Assembly (NCBI GenBank): GCA_031420415.1
Contig: JANOMT010000006.1
Coordinates: 124,001-188,000, forward strand
Length of the DNA: 64,000 nucleotides
Origin: JANYGA01 sp031420415
GTDB lineage: Bacteria > Vulcanimicrobiota > Vulcanimicrobiia > Vulcanimicrobiales > Vulcanimicrobiaceae
Reading direction: 5' to 3'
Shown here: piece by piece, positions 26,597 to 34,600 of the stretch
Position numbering within the stretch: position 1 is the stretch's first letter
Layout: every line of letters begins with the position of its first letter
The notes under the pieces: generated by a model
What the model was told of the DNA's origin: nothing
The model's input: only the letters and a program-made list of their open reading frames with translations
The model's database searches: none
Position numbers and translations under genes: made by a program

Positions 26597-27430
26597 TTAA
26601 ACGGGTGCATTTGCGGCAGCACCGAGTCGCATGGCGGCCATGAACGTGCGGAAGACGACGCGGTAGTCGTCGTGCACGTAGCGCACGGTCCGGCCGCCGA
26701 TACGGTCGATTCCGGGAATGAGCTCCGCGAAATCTGCCTGCTCGACTTTAACGAAATCGAGTTCGAGTGCGATCGGCGGCTCGAAGACGAACGGTTTCGC
26801 GCGCGCCAGATCTTCAATCGCCGAGGTCGCGCCCGCACGGATCCGACGTCGCGCTTCCGCCGGTGAGAGCGAATCGACGGCAAAATACCCGATCGCGTCT
26901 TTCGTGACGACGGTCGTTATCCACGGCAAATGCACGCGCGCTCCATCGCACGTCGCACGATCGCCCGTAATGAGGACGACGGGTACGCCGTACGTCCCGA
27001 GCACGGCGGCGTTGAGCAGCGTCTCGCTACACGCGATGCCGTTGACGCGGACGTTGTAGAGCGTGTCGGGGGAATACGTGTGCGCGAGCGTCGCGTTCGA
27101 ATCGCCGATACCGCCATGATAGCCGGTAAAAAACGCGGCGGCGAAACTCGTATCGATGCCCTCGGTCATCGAGAACGGCTTACGATTGCCGTAGATCATC
27201 CGCGCGTCGTCGGGCAGATCGTCCCAGAGCACGTTGCGCATCGCCGAATGTGAGTCGTTGACGAGCGTTGCGGTCGCACCCGCGTCGCGCGCGCCGTCGA
27301 TTGCGGCGCGCACTTCGAGCGACATGAGTTTGCGATAATACGGGTATTCCGTCGTATTCTTGGGATCGACTTGCGTCCACGAAGCGACGGCGGCGGTGCC
27401 TTCCATATCGGCGCTGATGTAGAGCTTCAC
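26597..27430 (-). CDS. M55-family D-aminopeptidase (DppA-like)
   Basis: A 277-residue zinc peptidase of family M55. All family zinc ligands are recognisable: D8 and E10 (SADMEGT), H61 (NDSHS), H105 (GYHG) and E136 (CSETLL). DppA enzymes are decameric and cleave N-terminal D-amino acids from peptides, for example D-Ala-containing peptides from wall turnover. It lies between a TPR protein and prephenate dehydratase with 2-3 base gaps. A function in using peptidoglycan peptides fits the amidase and peptide-binding proteins elsewhere in the window, but that link is inference. Confidence 0.92.
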   Translation of the reverse strand: MKLYISADMEGTAAVASWTQVDPKNTTEYPYYRKLMSLEVRAAIDGARDAGATATLVNDSHSAMRNVLWDDLPDDARMIYGNRKPFSMTEGIDTSFAAAFFTGYHGGIGDSNATLAHTYSPDTLYNVRVNGIACSETLLNAAVLGTYGVPVVLITGDRATCDGARVHLPWITTVVTKDAIGYFAVDSLSPAEARRRIRAGATSAIEDLARAKPFVFEPPIALELDFVKVEQADFAELIPGIDRIGGRTVRYVHDDYRVVFRTFMAAMRLGAAANAPV

Positions 27431-27432
27431 GT

Positions 27433-28212
27433 TTATGCGCCGAGATTCGTAAGCGCTTGGCGTGCGTCGCCCGCGCGCTGATCGCTCGGCTTTACCTTGA
27501 GGAAGTGCTTGAACGCATCGATCGCTTCGGAGCGGCGACCGATGGCATTCGCAACGACGCCTTGATTGAAGAGCGCTTCGGGAAAATCGGGCCGTTTCGC
27601 AAGCACCGATTCGAGTTCGCGCAAGGCGATGAGATCGTCGCCTTTGCCGTGCAACGCCGTCGCGTAATCGGTACGCGTATCGGGATTGGCGGGATCGATC
27701 GCGAGAGCTCGCTTGTAATATTGGATCGCTTGCGCGTATTTCGCGGCATCGAAATAGAGGTTCGCGATGCTCACGAGCGCGGCGAGATCGTTCGGATTTT
27801 TCTGCAGCCGGCCGCGCAAATCGACGAGGAGTCGCATGACGGGCGCGGGTGGTCCGCCACCTGCGGCTTGCACGGGCGTTCCGCCGCCGACGCCGTTGGG
27901 ACCGGCGGCGTTCGGATTCCCACCGCCCGATTGCGGCACGACGATCTCGCCCGGGGCCGCGTTCGGTAAGATCCCGCCGCCGCCGACCGGCGCACCGGTC
28001 AGGCCGGCGGAATCCGACGCGTTCGCAACGGGTGCCCCGATCGCGCGAATATTCGCATCACCCTGCTGTGCGGTCGGCCCGAACGTCGCGCCCGTGGTTC
28101 CGAGGCCGATCTTCAAAAAATAGCCGACGACGCCGAGAAATGCGAGCATCGTGACGACGAGAATCGGCAGATACGTTTTGAGTGGCAAGCCGCCTTTGGG
28201 TTGTCCGGGCAC
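27433..28212 (-). CDS. membrane-anchored TPR protein
   Basis: About 259 residues. A single N-terminal membrane helix (TYLPILVVTMLAFLGVVGYFL) is followed by a glycine/proline/alanine-rich linker of roughly 100 residues and then three or so tetratricopeptide repeats (motif pairs such as IANLYFDAAKYAQAIQYYKRALAIDPANPD). The start is uncertain: GTG at 28212 or 28215, or TTG at 28188 with AAAGG just upstream. The longer frame is antisense to the SprT-like gene and is rejected. The topology places TPRs in the periplasm. It is the first gene of the operon with the D-aminopeptidase and prephenate dehydratase. Confidence 0.78.
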   Translation of the reverse strand: MPGQPKGGLPLKTYLPILVVTMLAFLGVVGYFLKIGLGTTGATFGPTAQQGDANIRAIGAPVANASDSAGLTGAPVGGGGILPNAAPGEIVVPQSGGGNPNAAGPNGVGGGTPVQAAGGGPPAPVMRLLVDLRGRLQKNPNDLAALVSIANLYFDAAKYAQAIQYYKRALAIDPANPDTRTDYATALHGKGDDLIALRELESVLAKRPDFPEALFNQGVVANAIGRRSEAIDAFKHFLKVKPSDQRAGDARQALTNLGA

Positions 28213-28251
28213 GACCGGGATGTTCTCGCGCCGACTTTGAAGGCCTACCCC

Positions 28252-28794
28252 GTGCTCCCCGACGTCAGCGATCTCCAGATGCTTTTCGCACAGCTCAATA
28301 GCGAGCATTTCGCGGGAGAAATCCCAACGCATCGCATCTCTTATAACGCGCGCTTCTCGAACCTCGCCGGACGCACGACGTACAAGCCGCCGACGATCGA
28401 ACTCTCGCCACGGCATTTCGAAAAACATCCCGAGGCGCTACGCGAGACGCTCTTGCACGAGATGATCCACGCGTGGCTCTTCGCACGCGGCGAGAACCCC
28501 GGCCACACGGTTCGATTCAAGAAAAAGATGCGCGAACTCGGGCTCACGTCGATCTATCACGATATGGGTAGCGCATCGCCGCGCCGCGAGAGTACGAAGC
28601 GTTTCATCTTGCGCTGTGAGACGTGCAAGATGGAGGTCTTGCGGCGCAAGCGTCCGCCCGCGCTGGTGTCGTGCGGCCGGTGCAGCCGCCGCACCTACGA
28701 TCCGCGATTTCAGATACGCGTGCTCGAGATCGTCGAGATGCGCGATGTCGCGGAGTTCCCGCAAGCCGCGAATCGTGCCAAAACGAGTACGTAG
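28252..28794 (+). CDS. SprT-like zinc metallopeptidase-fold protein
   Basis: About 180 residues. It holds the HEMIHAW zinc-binding HExxH motif, with a third ligand likely in the following PGHTVRFKK segment. A C-terminal zinc ribbon has two CxxC pairs (CETC and CGRC). This is the SprT/Spartan-like organisation, linked in eukaryotes to DNA-protein crosslink repair; bacterial roles are unclear. I favour GTG at 28252 (GAAGG upstream, homology starts right after). The frame is open from TTG at 28201, but that would cross the divergent TPR gene start. Confidence 0.8.
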   Translation: MLPDVSDLQMLFAQLNSEHFAGEIPTHRISYNARFSNLAGRTTYKPPTIELSPRHFEKHPEALRETLLHEMIHAWLFARGENPGHTVRFKKKMRELGLTSIYHDMGSASPRRESTKRFILRCETCKMEVLRRKRPPALVSCGRCSRRTYDPRFQIRVLEIVEMRDVAEFPQAANRAKTST

Positions 28795-28798
28795 CGTT

Positions 28799-28838
28799 TC
28801 AAAAAAAACGAAACCCGACGATGTTGTGTCGTCGGGCT
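28799..28838 (-). terminator. intrinsic terminator of the collagen-like lipoprotein gene
   Basis: An 8-bp perfect stem (cccgacga / tcgtcggg, 28814-28821 and 28829-28836) with a seven-base loop. On the minus strand it is followed by ttt-cg-tttttttt. It lies about 40 bases past the stop of the leftward lipoprotein gene. Confidence 0.85.
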
Positions 28839-28875
28839 TCGCGAACGTTTCGGCTACGTGAATTCGAGCGTTTTG

Positions 28876-30039
28876 CTAACGTCGATTTTGTGCCGAAGCT
28901 AAGGGCTTGCGATAAATTCCATAGGGGTGTGCCGGATCGTATTTAGGAAACGCTGTAATATTGCCATTGTTATCCGCAACATAGAGATATGTGGCATCAA
29001 CGGCGAGATTGTCATTGCGAGTATAGGGTCCAAATACGATTTGAGCGATAGGAACTGGTGCTCCGATTGCTGCGCTACTGGGTTGGTAAACGTTGATGAC
29101 TTCGGTTGCATCGTAACTTTCGATATACGTGTAACCGCTTGCGCTATCACGTGCCATTGCTTGTGCATAAGCTGAATATGGGTATGTAAATGTTGCGGAA
29201 GCCGTGCCCGTGGAACCGACTGCAAATGTGTTTATGGTCGAATAGTTTTCGAGGTCATAAAGATTCGATCCCTCGTATAAAAGAGCCGTCGGGTTGAGGA
29301 TGTTTGGCCCTGCGAGTGCTGATCCTGGAGTGAGGGTGTTGGCAGAGCTGTTGTATGCAAACTTATTGATCGCGCTAGATGTTGTTGCGTAAACGGTGTC
29401 CGATGCATCGACGGCTAAACCATTGCGACCACTAGTATAAAATCTATTTGCTGCAAGCGTTGGGGTTTCACCGGCAACAAGTGGAGCTTTATAGGCGTTG
29501 ATGTTGTTACCGTAGCCGATAAATACGTCTCCTGCTGCGTCCACAGCAAAACCTTGCTGAGATCCATTGTTCATGGGTGCCGCGACTGGATTGACAATGA
29601 CGCTGAGTGCCGGAATCGGCTTTTGGTAGTCTCCTTGAACGACGGTACCGGCCAAATATTCATTAACGGTATAGAGCCCATCAGCGTTTTGGATGTATGC
29701 CCATAGATTCCCATTTGGATCAATGGTTATGTAATAGATTGTATTAAGTCCGGCAATGCCGCCCTGCGGACGGGCCGGTGTGGCGAGCGGGCCAGGGGAG
29801 CCTGCTGGGCCGGGGCTTCCTGTTGAACCAGGCGCGCCCGTCGCTCCCGGTGAGCCGACGGGTCCAGGCGAGCCCCCGGGACCCATCGCGCCGACCGGTC
29901 CCGGGGAGCCGATACCGGCCGCTCCCGGGACGCCGATCGCACCCATCGCCCCATTTGAACCGTTGGACCCGGAGCAAGCGGTGAAAGCGCACGAAAGCGC
30001 GATTGCTCCAAAGAAATAAGGTCGTAAAGGAAAAGAAAT
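28876..30039 (-). CDS. collagen-like repeat lipoprotein with beta-propeller-like C-terminal domain, probable ATT start
   Basis: About 387 residues. From the first ATG (29946) the protein would begin inside the repeat. The same frame upstream encodes a complete lipoprotein signal with lipobox FTAC and no ATG, GTG, TTG or CTG. An ATT at 30039, seven bases after AAGGGGAG, is the best start I can find. After the lipobox come about 17 Gly-x-y collagen-like triplets (roughly residues 32-85), then a domain of repeated strands with DAxGDVFIGYG and DASDTVYATT, like NHL or SMP-30 propellers. The propeller part is clearly richer in A and T than its surroundings, which suggests transfer. It is probably surface exposed. 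Confidence 0.65.
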   Translation of the reverse strand: MSFPLRPYFFGAIALSCAFTACSGSNGSNGAMGAIGVPGAAGIGSPGPVGAMGPGGSPGPVGSPGATGAPGSTGSPGPAGSPGPLATPARPQGGIAGLNTIYYITIDPNGNLWAYIQNADGLYTVNEYLAGTVVQGDYQKPIPALSVIVNPVAAPMNNGSQQGFAVDAAGDVFIGYGNNINAYKAPLVAGETPTLAANRFYTSGRNGLAVDASDTVYATTSSAINKFAYNSSANTLTPGSALAGPNILNPTALLYEGSNLYDLENYSTINTFAVGSTGTASATFTYPYSAYAQAMARDSASGYTYIESYDATEVINVYQPSSAAIGAPVPIAQIVFGPYTRNDNLAVDATYLYVADNNGNITAFPKYDPAHPYGIYRKPLASAQNRR

Positions 30040-30254
30040 AGCTGAACTCCCCTTAGATAGAAACGCTGAAACCCTGTAGGCTAATTCGGTGCGGTCCCAC
30101 GCCTACTGAACCATCCGTCGAAATCTTTACGTTCGCGTCGTACCGTCCGGTGAGGTTCGGCCACGAAACTTCTTGTTTAGCATACCGAACGAACGTGACG
30201 AAACGAACCGGCACCACATTCCGCCGATCGAGATGAAGCACGTGTCGAGTTTCG
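30040..30254. other. 215-base gap, possible gene remnant
   Basis: On the minus strand a frame ending at 30053 reads like protein (VRYAKQEVSWPNLTGRYDANVKIS). It has no convincing start outside the neighbouring TSUP gene, whose stop is at 30255. It may be the tail of a lost secreted-protein gene. It also contains the promoter region of the lipoprotein gene. Confidence 0.25.
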
Positions 30255-31076
30255 TCAGCGGTGGTTGAGTGCGAGCGCGAGGCCAGCGAGGAAGATCGCG
30301 AACGCCAGCGTTGTGACCAGCGCCCGGCTGGAAAGGCGCCGCGCGATTTGTGGTCCGATCTGTCCGCCGAGCGTGCCGCCGACGGCGAGCGGTATGGCGA
30401 CCTGCCAATCGATGTCGCCTTGGAGGGCATGTGCCGCGACACCGGCGGGTGACGTAAGCAAGATCGCGAGCGTCGAGGTCGCGCTGATAATGTGCGCCGG
30501 CATACCGAAAATGGAGATGAACGCGGCAAAGAATATGACGCCGCCGCCGATCCCGAAAAAGCTGGACATGAAGCCGAGGACAATGCCGATCGCGATTGCG
30601 GTTGGGGGATGGAAGCCGAACGTAAATCGCTCGCCGTATGCGTCGACGAGCGTGCGTTCGCGCATACCCGCAAACGTCGCGACGCGCGTTGTATTCGGTC
30701 GTGTGCGGCGCCGCAAAATATAGCCGAAAAACACGATTAAGAGCGCGCCGTATAACGCATCGAAACCGGTGGCCGGCGCGTGCCGTACGAGCAACGCACC
30801 CGCGATGCTACCCGGCAATCCGCCGATCCCGACGAGCACTGCCGTCGGAACATCGGCCCGTTTCTGCCGCGTATAGGCGATCGATCCGCTCACCGCATTT
30901 GCAACGACCATGACGAGCGACGCGCCGGCGGCTGCCGCCGGAAGCGTGCCGAAGGCGAGTCGTAGGAGCGGCACCGCGATAAATCCGCCGCCTAAGCCGA
31001 CGATCGTGCCGAGGACCCCGGAAAATCCGCCGATCGCAAGGAGCAACGCGACGCGAACGAGCGCGTGACCGTCCAC
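30255..31076 (-). CDS. TSUP-family permease (TauE/SafE-like)
   Basis: A 273-residue protein with about eight membrane helices in two inverted halves. Each half carries the glycine-rich family motif (GTIVGLGGGFIAVPLL near residue 23 and SSFFGIGGGVIFFAAF near 167). TSUP proteins export or import sulfite, sulfoacetate or other organosulfur anions. The substrate is not predictable here. It is the last gene of a leftward cluster with efp, plsY and der, after an 18-base gap. Confidence 0.9.
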   Translation of the reverse strand: MDGHALVRVALLLAIGGFSGVLGTIVGLGGGFIAVPLLRLAFGTLPAAAAGASLVMVVANAVSGSIAYTRQKRADVPTAVLVGIGGLPGSIAGALLVRHAPATGFDALYGALLIVFFGYILRRRTRPNTTRVATFAGMRERTLVDAYGERFTFGFHPPTAIAIGIVLGFMSSFFGIGGGVIFFAAFISIFGMPAHIISATSTLAILLTSPAGVAAHALQGDIDWQVAIPLAVGGTLGGQIGPQIARRLSSRALVTTLAFAIFLAGLALALNHR

Positions 31077-31093
31077 GTCGGCGCGTTACGGAG

Positions 31094-31654
31094 CTACTGC
31101 ACGCGGCCGATGTAGCGACGATCGCGCGTATCGATGCGGATCATATCGCCGACGTTGACGAAGAGCGGCACGTTGACGCTCGCGCCCGTTTCGAGTTTCG
31201 CGGGTTTGCTCGTGCCCTGCGCGGTATCGCCTTTGAAGCCGGGATCGGTCTCTTCGACGCGCAGTTCGACGTGCGCGGGAAGGCTCACGCCGATCGCCAC
31301 ACCATCGTGCATCTGTACGTCGATCTTCATGCCGTCTTTGAGAAAATCGGCGGGATCACCGATCACGTCGCGCTGTAACGTGAAGTTCTCAAACGATTCG
31401 GCATCCATAAAATGATAGCCGTCGGCATCGTTATAGAGCATCTGCATCTCGCGATTATCGACCGTCGCGCGCTCGAGCTTTTCGCCCGCGCGAAAGGTCT
31501 TTTCGAGTGTGCGGCCGGTCTTGAGGTTCTTGAGCGTCGTGCGGACGAAGGCCGACCCTTTACCGGGTTTGACGTGCAAGAAATCGATGACCGTCCACAA
31601 CTGACCCTCGATGAGAATGGTCACGCCGTTGCGGAAATCGTTCGATGAAATCAT
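31094..31654 (-). CDS. efp: translation elongation factor P
   Basis: A 186-residue EF-P with the three-domain beta architecture. The loop that enters the peptidyl-transferase centre reads HVKPGKGSAFVR, and K32 is the residue corresponding to the modified lysine of E. coli EF-P. It relieves ribosome stalling at polyproline, which matters in a genome with many PTP/PPP linkers such as those seen in this window. No modifying enzyme (epmA, epmB, earP) is present nearby. Length and domain order are standard. Confidence 0.96.
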   Translation of the reverse strand: MISSNDFRNGVTILIEGQLWTVIDFLHVKPGKGSAFVRTTLKNLKTGRTLEKTFRAGEKLERATVDNREMQMLYNDADGYHFMDAESFENFTLQRDVIGDPADFLKDGMKIDVQMHDGVAIGVSLPAHVELRVEETDPGFKGDTAQGTSKPAKLETGASVNVPLFVNVGDMIRIDTRDRRYIGRVQ

Positions 31655-31689
31655 GACGACCCGTCAAATACGGCGATGCCCGGAAAACT

Positions 31690-32403
31690 TCATCTTTTGA
31701 GCAGTGTGAGGCGGTTCTCCGTGCCCAGGCGTAAGCGGCCGAGATTCTCGCGATGCTTCCACACGATGATCGCCGCCGAGCCGACCGCGAAAACGTAACC
31801 GCTATCGCCGTAGCGATCGCCCGTCAAGACGAGGATCGCGCCCGCGGCAACGGCACCGAGCATCGAGCCGAGGGAAGCGTATCCGGTCGGAAGCACGATC
31901 GCGAGCCACACGATCACGAAGGCGAGACCGCTCGACGGCGAGAGCGCCAGTGTCGCACCCAAAAACGTAGCCACGCCCTTACCGCCGCGGAAACGCAGAA
32001 ACGGCGTGTAGCAGTGTCCGATGACGGCCGCGAGCCCCGCGAGCGGAACGAGCGCCCAGATCGGCCCCGACGCCGGATCGACATCGATGCGTACGCCGTA
32101 CGACGCGATGTAGAGCGGCACGTGAAGCCAGAGATTCCATGCCACTGCGACGGCAACCGCGCCCTTGAGCGCATCGAGCACGAGGACGGCGAGCCCGGCT
32201 TTCGGGCCGAGCGTGCGCAATGCGTTTGCCGCGCCGATATTGCCGGAGCCGCTCGCGCGAATGTCGGTCTTAAAGAATACGCGCGAGATGACGAGACCAA
32301 AGGGAATCGCGCCGATTCCGAACGCCAAGAGCAAGTAGGGCCAACCGGCGGCCGTCCAGATGACTGGAAATGTGTACGGCGGTGGAACGCCGACCTCCGT
32401 CAC
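31690..32403 (-). CDS. plsY: acyl-phosphate glycerol-3-phosphate acyltransferase
   Basis: A 237-residue polytopic inner-membrane enzyme with the PlsY motifs SGNIGAANALR (about 52-62), GHCYTPFLRFRGGKGVAT (about 128-145) and a later conserved H/E-containing loop. It transfers the acyl group from acyl-phosphate to glycerol-3-phosphate, the first step of phospholipid synthesis. Its start overlaps the stop of der by four bases (ATGA), so the two are translationally coupled. It is slightly longer than the usual ~200 residues because of an N-terminal extension. Confidence 0.94.
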   Translation of the reverse strand: MTEVGVPPPYTFPVIWTAAGWPYLLLAFGIGAIPFGLVISRVFFKTDIRASGSGNIGAANALRTLGPKAGLAVLVLDALKGAVAVAVAWNLWLHVPLYIASYGVRIDVDPASGPIWALVPLAGLAAVIGHCYTPFLRFRGGKGVATFLGATLALSPSSGLAFVIVWLAIVLPTGYASLGSMLGAVAAGAILVLTGDRYGDSGYVFAVGSAAIIVWKHRENLGRLRLGTENRLTLLKR

Positions 32404-33779
32404 TCTTTGATCGCTCCGTTATCGTCGTCCCGACGCGCACGGAATTCGAGCTTGAGCGGCACGCCTTCGAAATCGAAATTCGCGCGGATCGTATTTTCGA
32501 TGAAGCGTTCGTAGCTCGAAGGCACGAGATCGGGATCGTTGACGTGAAAGATGAAGAGATGCGGGTGCGTCGTGACGTGTGCGGCGTAATAAACTCGGAG
32601 CGGCTTGCCCATGTGGCCGGGCGCGGGATGCGCGTAGACGGCATCGCGAATCACGGCGTTGAGTTGCGGAGTCGTGACGCGACGATCGAGATTCGTGCGG
32701 ACTTTCATCACGAGCGGCATCAGGCTTCCTAAGCGCCGACCCGTCAACGCCGAGAGAAACGTCACCGGCGCGAACGACGCGAACGGCATTTCCTGATGGA
32801 TGACGTCGATGAGTTCGTTCTGGCTGAAATCGCCGTCTTGCTGGAGCGCGAGATCCCACTTGTTCGCGACGATGACGAGCCCCTTACGCTCTTCGAGCGC
32901 CATGCCCGCCATGCGTCGATCTTGGTCCCGAATGCCGATCATCGAATCGATCACGAGGATCGCGATATCGCAGCGCGCGATCGCTTGCAGCGATCGTAAA
33001 GAGGCGTAGTATTCGATCGCGCCGTGATGTTTGGTTTTACGCCACACGCCCGCCGTATCGATGAGCCGGATCTTGTGCTCGTGAAACTGGAAAAACGTAT
33101 CGATGGCGTCACGCGTCGTTCCGGGTATCTCGCTCACGATGGAACGATCCTCACCGAGCATGGCGTTGAGCAGCGACGATTTCCCGACGTTTGGCCGGCC
33201 GACGATCGCTAGGGCGAGTTCGGTATCGTCGATCGTTTCGAGGATATCATCGGGGAGCTTTTCGACGATCGCGTCGAGCAAATCGCCCGTGCCTTCGCCG
33301 TGCAGCGCCGAGACGAGGATCGGTTCGCCAAAGCCGAGTCGTGCGAACTCACCGGGAATTTGCAGTTTTACCCGATCCGATTCGGCCTTGTTCGCGCAGA
33401 GCACGACGGGGCGGCGCGTCTTACGCATGATGTGCACGACGTCGTCGTCGAGCGGCGAGAGCCCGGCCTTCCCATCGACGACGAAAACGATCACGTCGGC
33501 GTCATTCGCGGCGATCTCCGCTTGAGCGCGCGTCTGGCGCGCCATCTCGTCGCTCGAGATCGCATCGGGATCGATGCCCGCGGTATCGATCACGCTAAAT
33601 GTGCGGTTGCGCCATTCGACGAGGGCGTAGAGGCGGTCGCGCGTCACGCCCGGCTCGTCGTCGACGATTGCCAAACGCTTCCCGACGAGTCGATTGAAGA
33701 GCGCGCTCTTGCCGACATTGGGGCGGCCGACGATCGCGACGGTCGCGGGGCGTACCTTCGCGATTGTTTCCATTTTCAT
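32400..33779 (-). CDS. der: ribosome biogenesis GTPase Der (EngA)
   Basis: A 459-residue double-GTPase. Two Era-like G domains each carry a P-loop GRPNVGKS (residues 18-25 and 194-201), followed by the switch and NKxD-type motifs (CANKAESD; VANKWDLA). A KH-like C-terminal domain completes the protein. It is needed for maturation of the 50S ribosomal subunit. It starts the leftward cluster der-plsY-efp-TSUP and is divergent from the PEGA gene over about 50 bases. Confidence 0.96.
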   Translation of the reverse strand: MKMETIAKVRPATVAIVGRPNVGKSALFNRLVGKRLAIVDDEPGVTRDRLYALVEWRNRTFSVIDTAGIDPDAISSDEMARQTRAQAEIAANDADVIVFVVDGKAGLSPLDDDVVHIMRKTRRPVVLCANKAESDRVKLQIPGEFARLGFGEPILVSALHGEGTGDLLDAIVEKLPDDILETIDDTELALAIVGRPNVGKSSLLNAMLGEDRSIVSEIPGTTRDAIDTFFQFHEHKIRLIDTAGVWRKTKHHGAIEYYASLRSLQAIARCDIAILVIDSMIGIRDQDRRMAGMALEERKGLVIVANKWDLALQQDGDFSQNELIDVIHQEMPFASFAPVTFLSALTGRRLGSLMPLVMKVRTNLDRRVTTPQLNAVIRDAVYAHPAPGHMGKPLRVYYAAHVTTHPHLFIFHVNDPDLVPSSYERFIENTIRANFDFEGVPLKLEFRARRDDDNGAIKE

Positions 33780-33829
33780 ACCATTCGCCGCACGGGTACG
33801 CGGAACCGCGTGACGAAGCTAAACGCACC

Positions 33830-34597
33830 ATGATCGGCCGCTTCGTTCTCGTCCTTTTGGCGTGTGCGATTGCCGCAACAGCCGGTACCGCAAGCGCACA
33901 AACCGTGCTCGGCGGTGCGTACATTACGACCTTACCGAGCGGTGCGGATGTCTGGTTCGACGGGACCTACGTCGGCCATTCGCCGCTCGTCGTCGACGCG
34001 CTCGGGGCGGGTCGGCACGTTCTCACCATCACCAAACCCGGCTGGAGCACGGTCGAAAGCGCCGTCGTCGTCACGGGAGGAACGCTCGCGACCTCAAGCA
34101 CGCGACTCGTTCCAGGGAACCACGGCGGCGGGTCGAGCGAGCAAGGAACGCTCGTCGTGCGCGGCGTGCCGCCCGGCGGGACGATCGCCGTCGACGGTGC
34201 GCCGCCGTCGGCGAGTAAAGAGCCGCGCGCGATGGCGGCGGGCTCGCATCAGGTCGTCGTCGCCGCGGCGGGCGCCCGGACGACACGAGCATTTACGATT
34301 TTCCCCGGCACGACGACGGATCTCTTGTTCGGCGCCCCAATACGTATCGAGCGTCGCTCGGCCGTCGTCGCGCTCGCCGAAGACTATCTGCCGACGAACG
34401 CGTTCGTCGTCTCGGGGAAGCGCATCGTCATCCACTATCTCAATCACGTCATCGTCGCGCATTTCGGCGAATTGCAGGTCTCGCTCGACGGTGCGGTCGT
34501 CGCGTTCGATAGCGCACCCGAGTCGATCGGCGGAAAACTCTATCTGCCGCTCGAGCTTTTGGAGAAGGTCACGGGAGACGTGTCGAAAGGCCGGTAG
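33830..34597 (+). CDS. exported PEGA-domain protein with a C-terminal copper-amine-oxidase-N-like segment
   Basis: A 255-residue protein. It has a signal peptide (cleavage near ASAQ), a first PEGA repeat (about 25-85: ITTLPSGADVWFDGTYVGHSPL) and a second, weaker one (about 105-165: LVVRGVPPGGTIAVDG). The C-terminal part ends DGAVVAFDSAPESIGGKLYLPLELLEKV, similar to the copper-amine-oxidase-N1 fold seen in the barrel protein at 6.5-7.9 kb. PEGA domains occur in envelope proteins of unknown function. The ATG at 33830 follows a non-homologous stretch, so I start there. miaB follows after three bases. Confidence 0.78.
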   Translation: MIGRFVLVLLACAIAATAGTASAQTVLGGAYITTLPSGADVWFDGTYVGHSPLVVDALGAGRHVLTITKPGWSTVESAVVVTGGTLATSSTRLVPGNHGGGSSEQGTLVVRGVPPGGTIAVDGAPPSASKEPRAMAAGSHQVVVAAAGARTTRAFTIFPGTTTDLLFGAPIRIERRSAVVALAEDYLPTNAFVVSGKRIVIHYLNHVIVAHFGELQVSLDGAVVAFDSAPESIGGKLYLPLELLEKVTGDVSKGR

Positions 34598-34600
34598 TTC

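Noticed and set aside
29756..29946. DNA repeat array in the collagen-like region
   Set aside because: The period-9 similarity is explained by Gly-x-y codons; no exact tandem DNA unit is kept.
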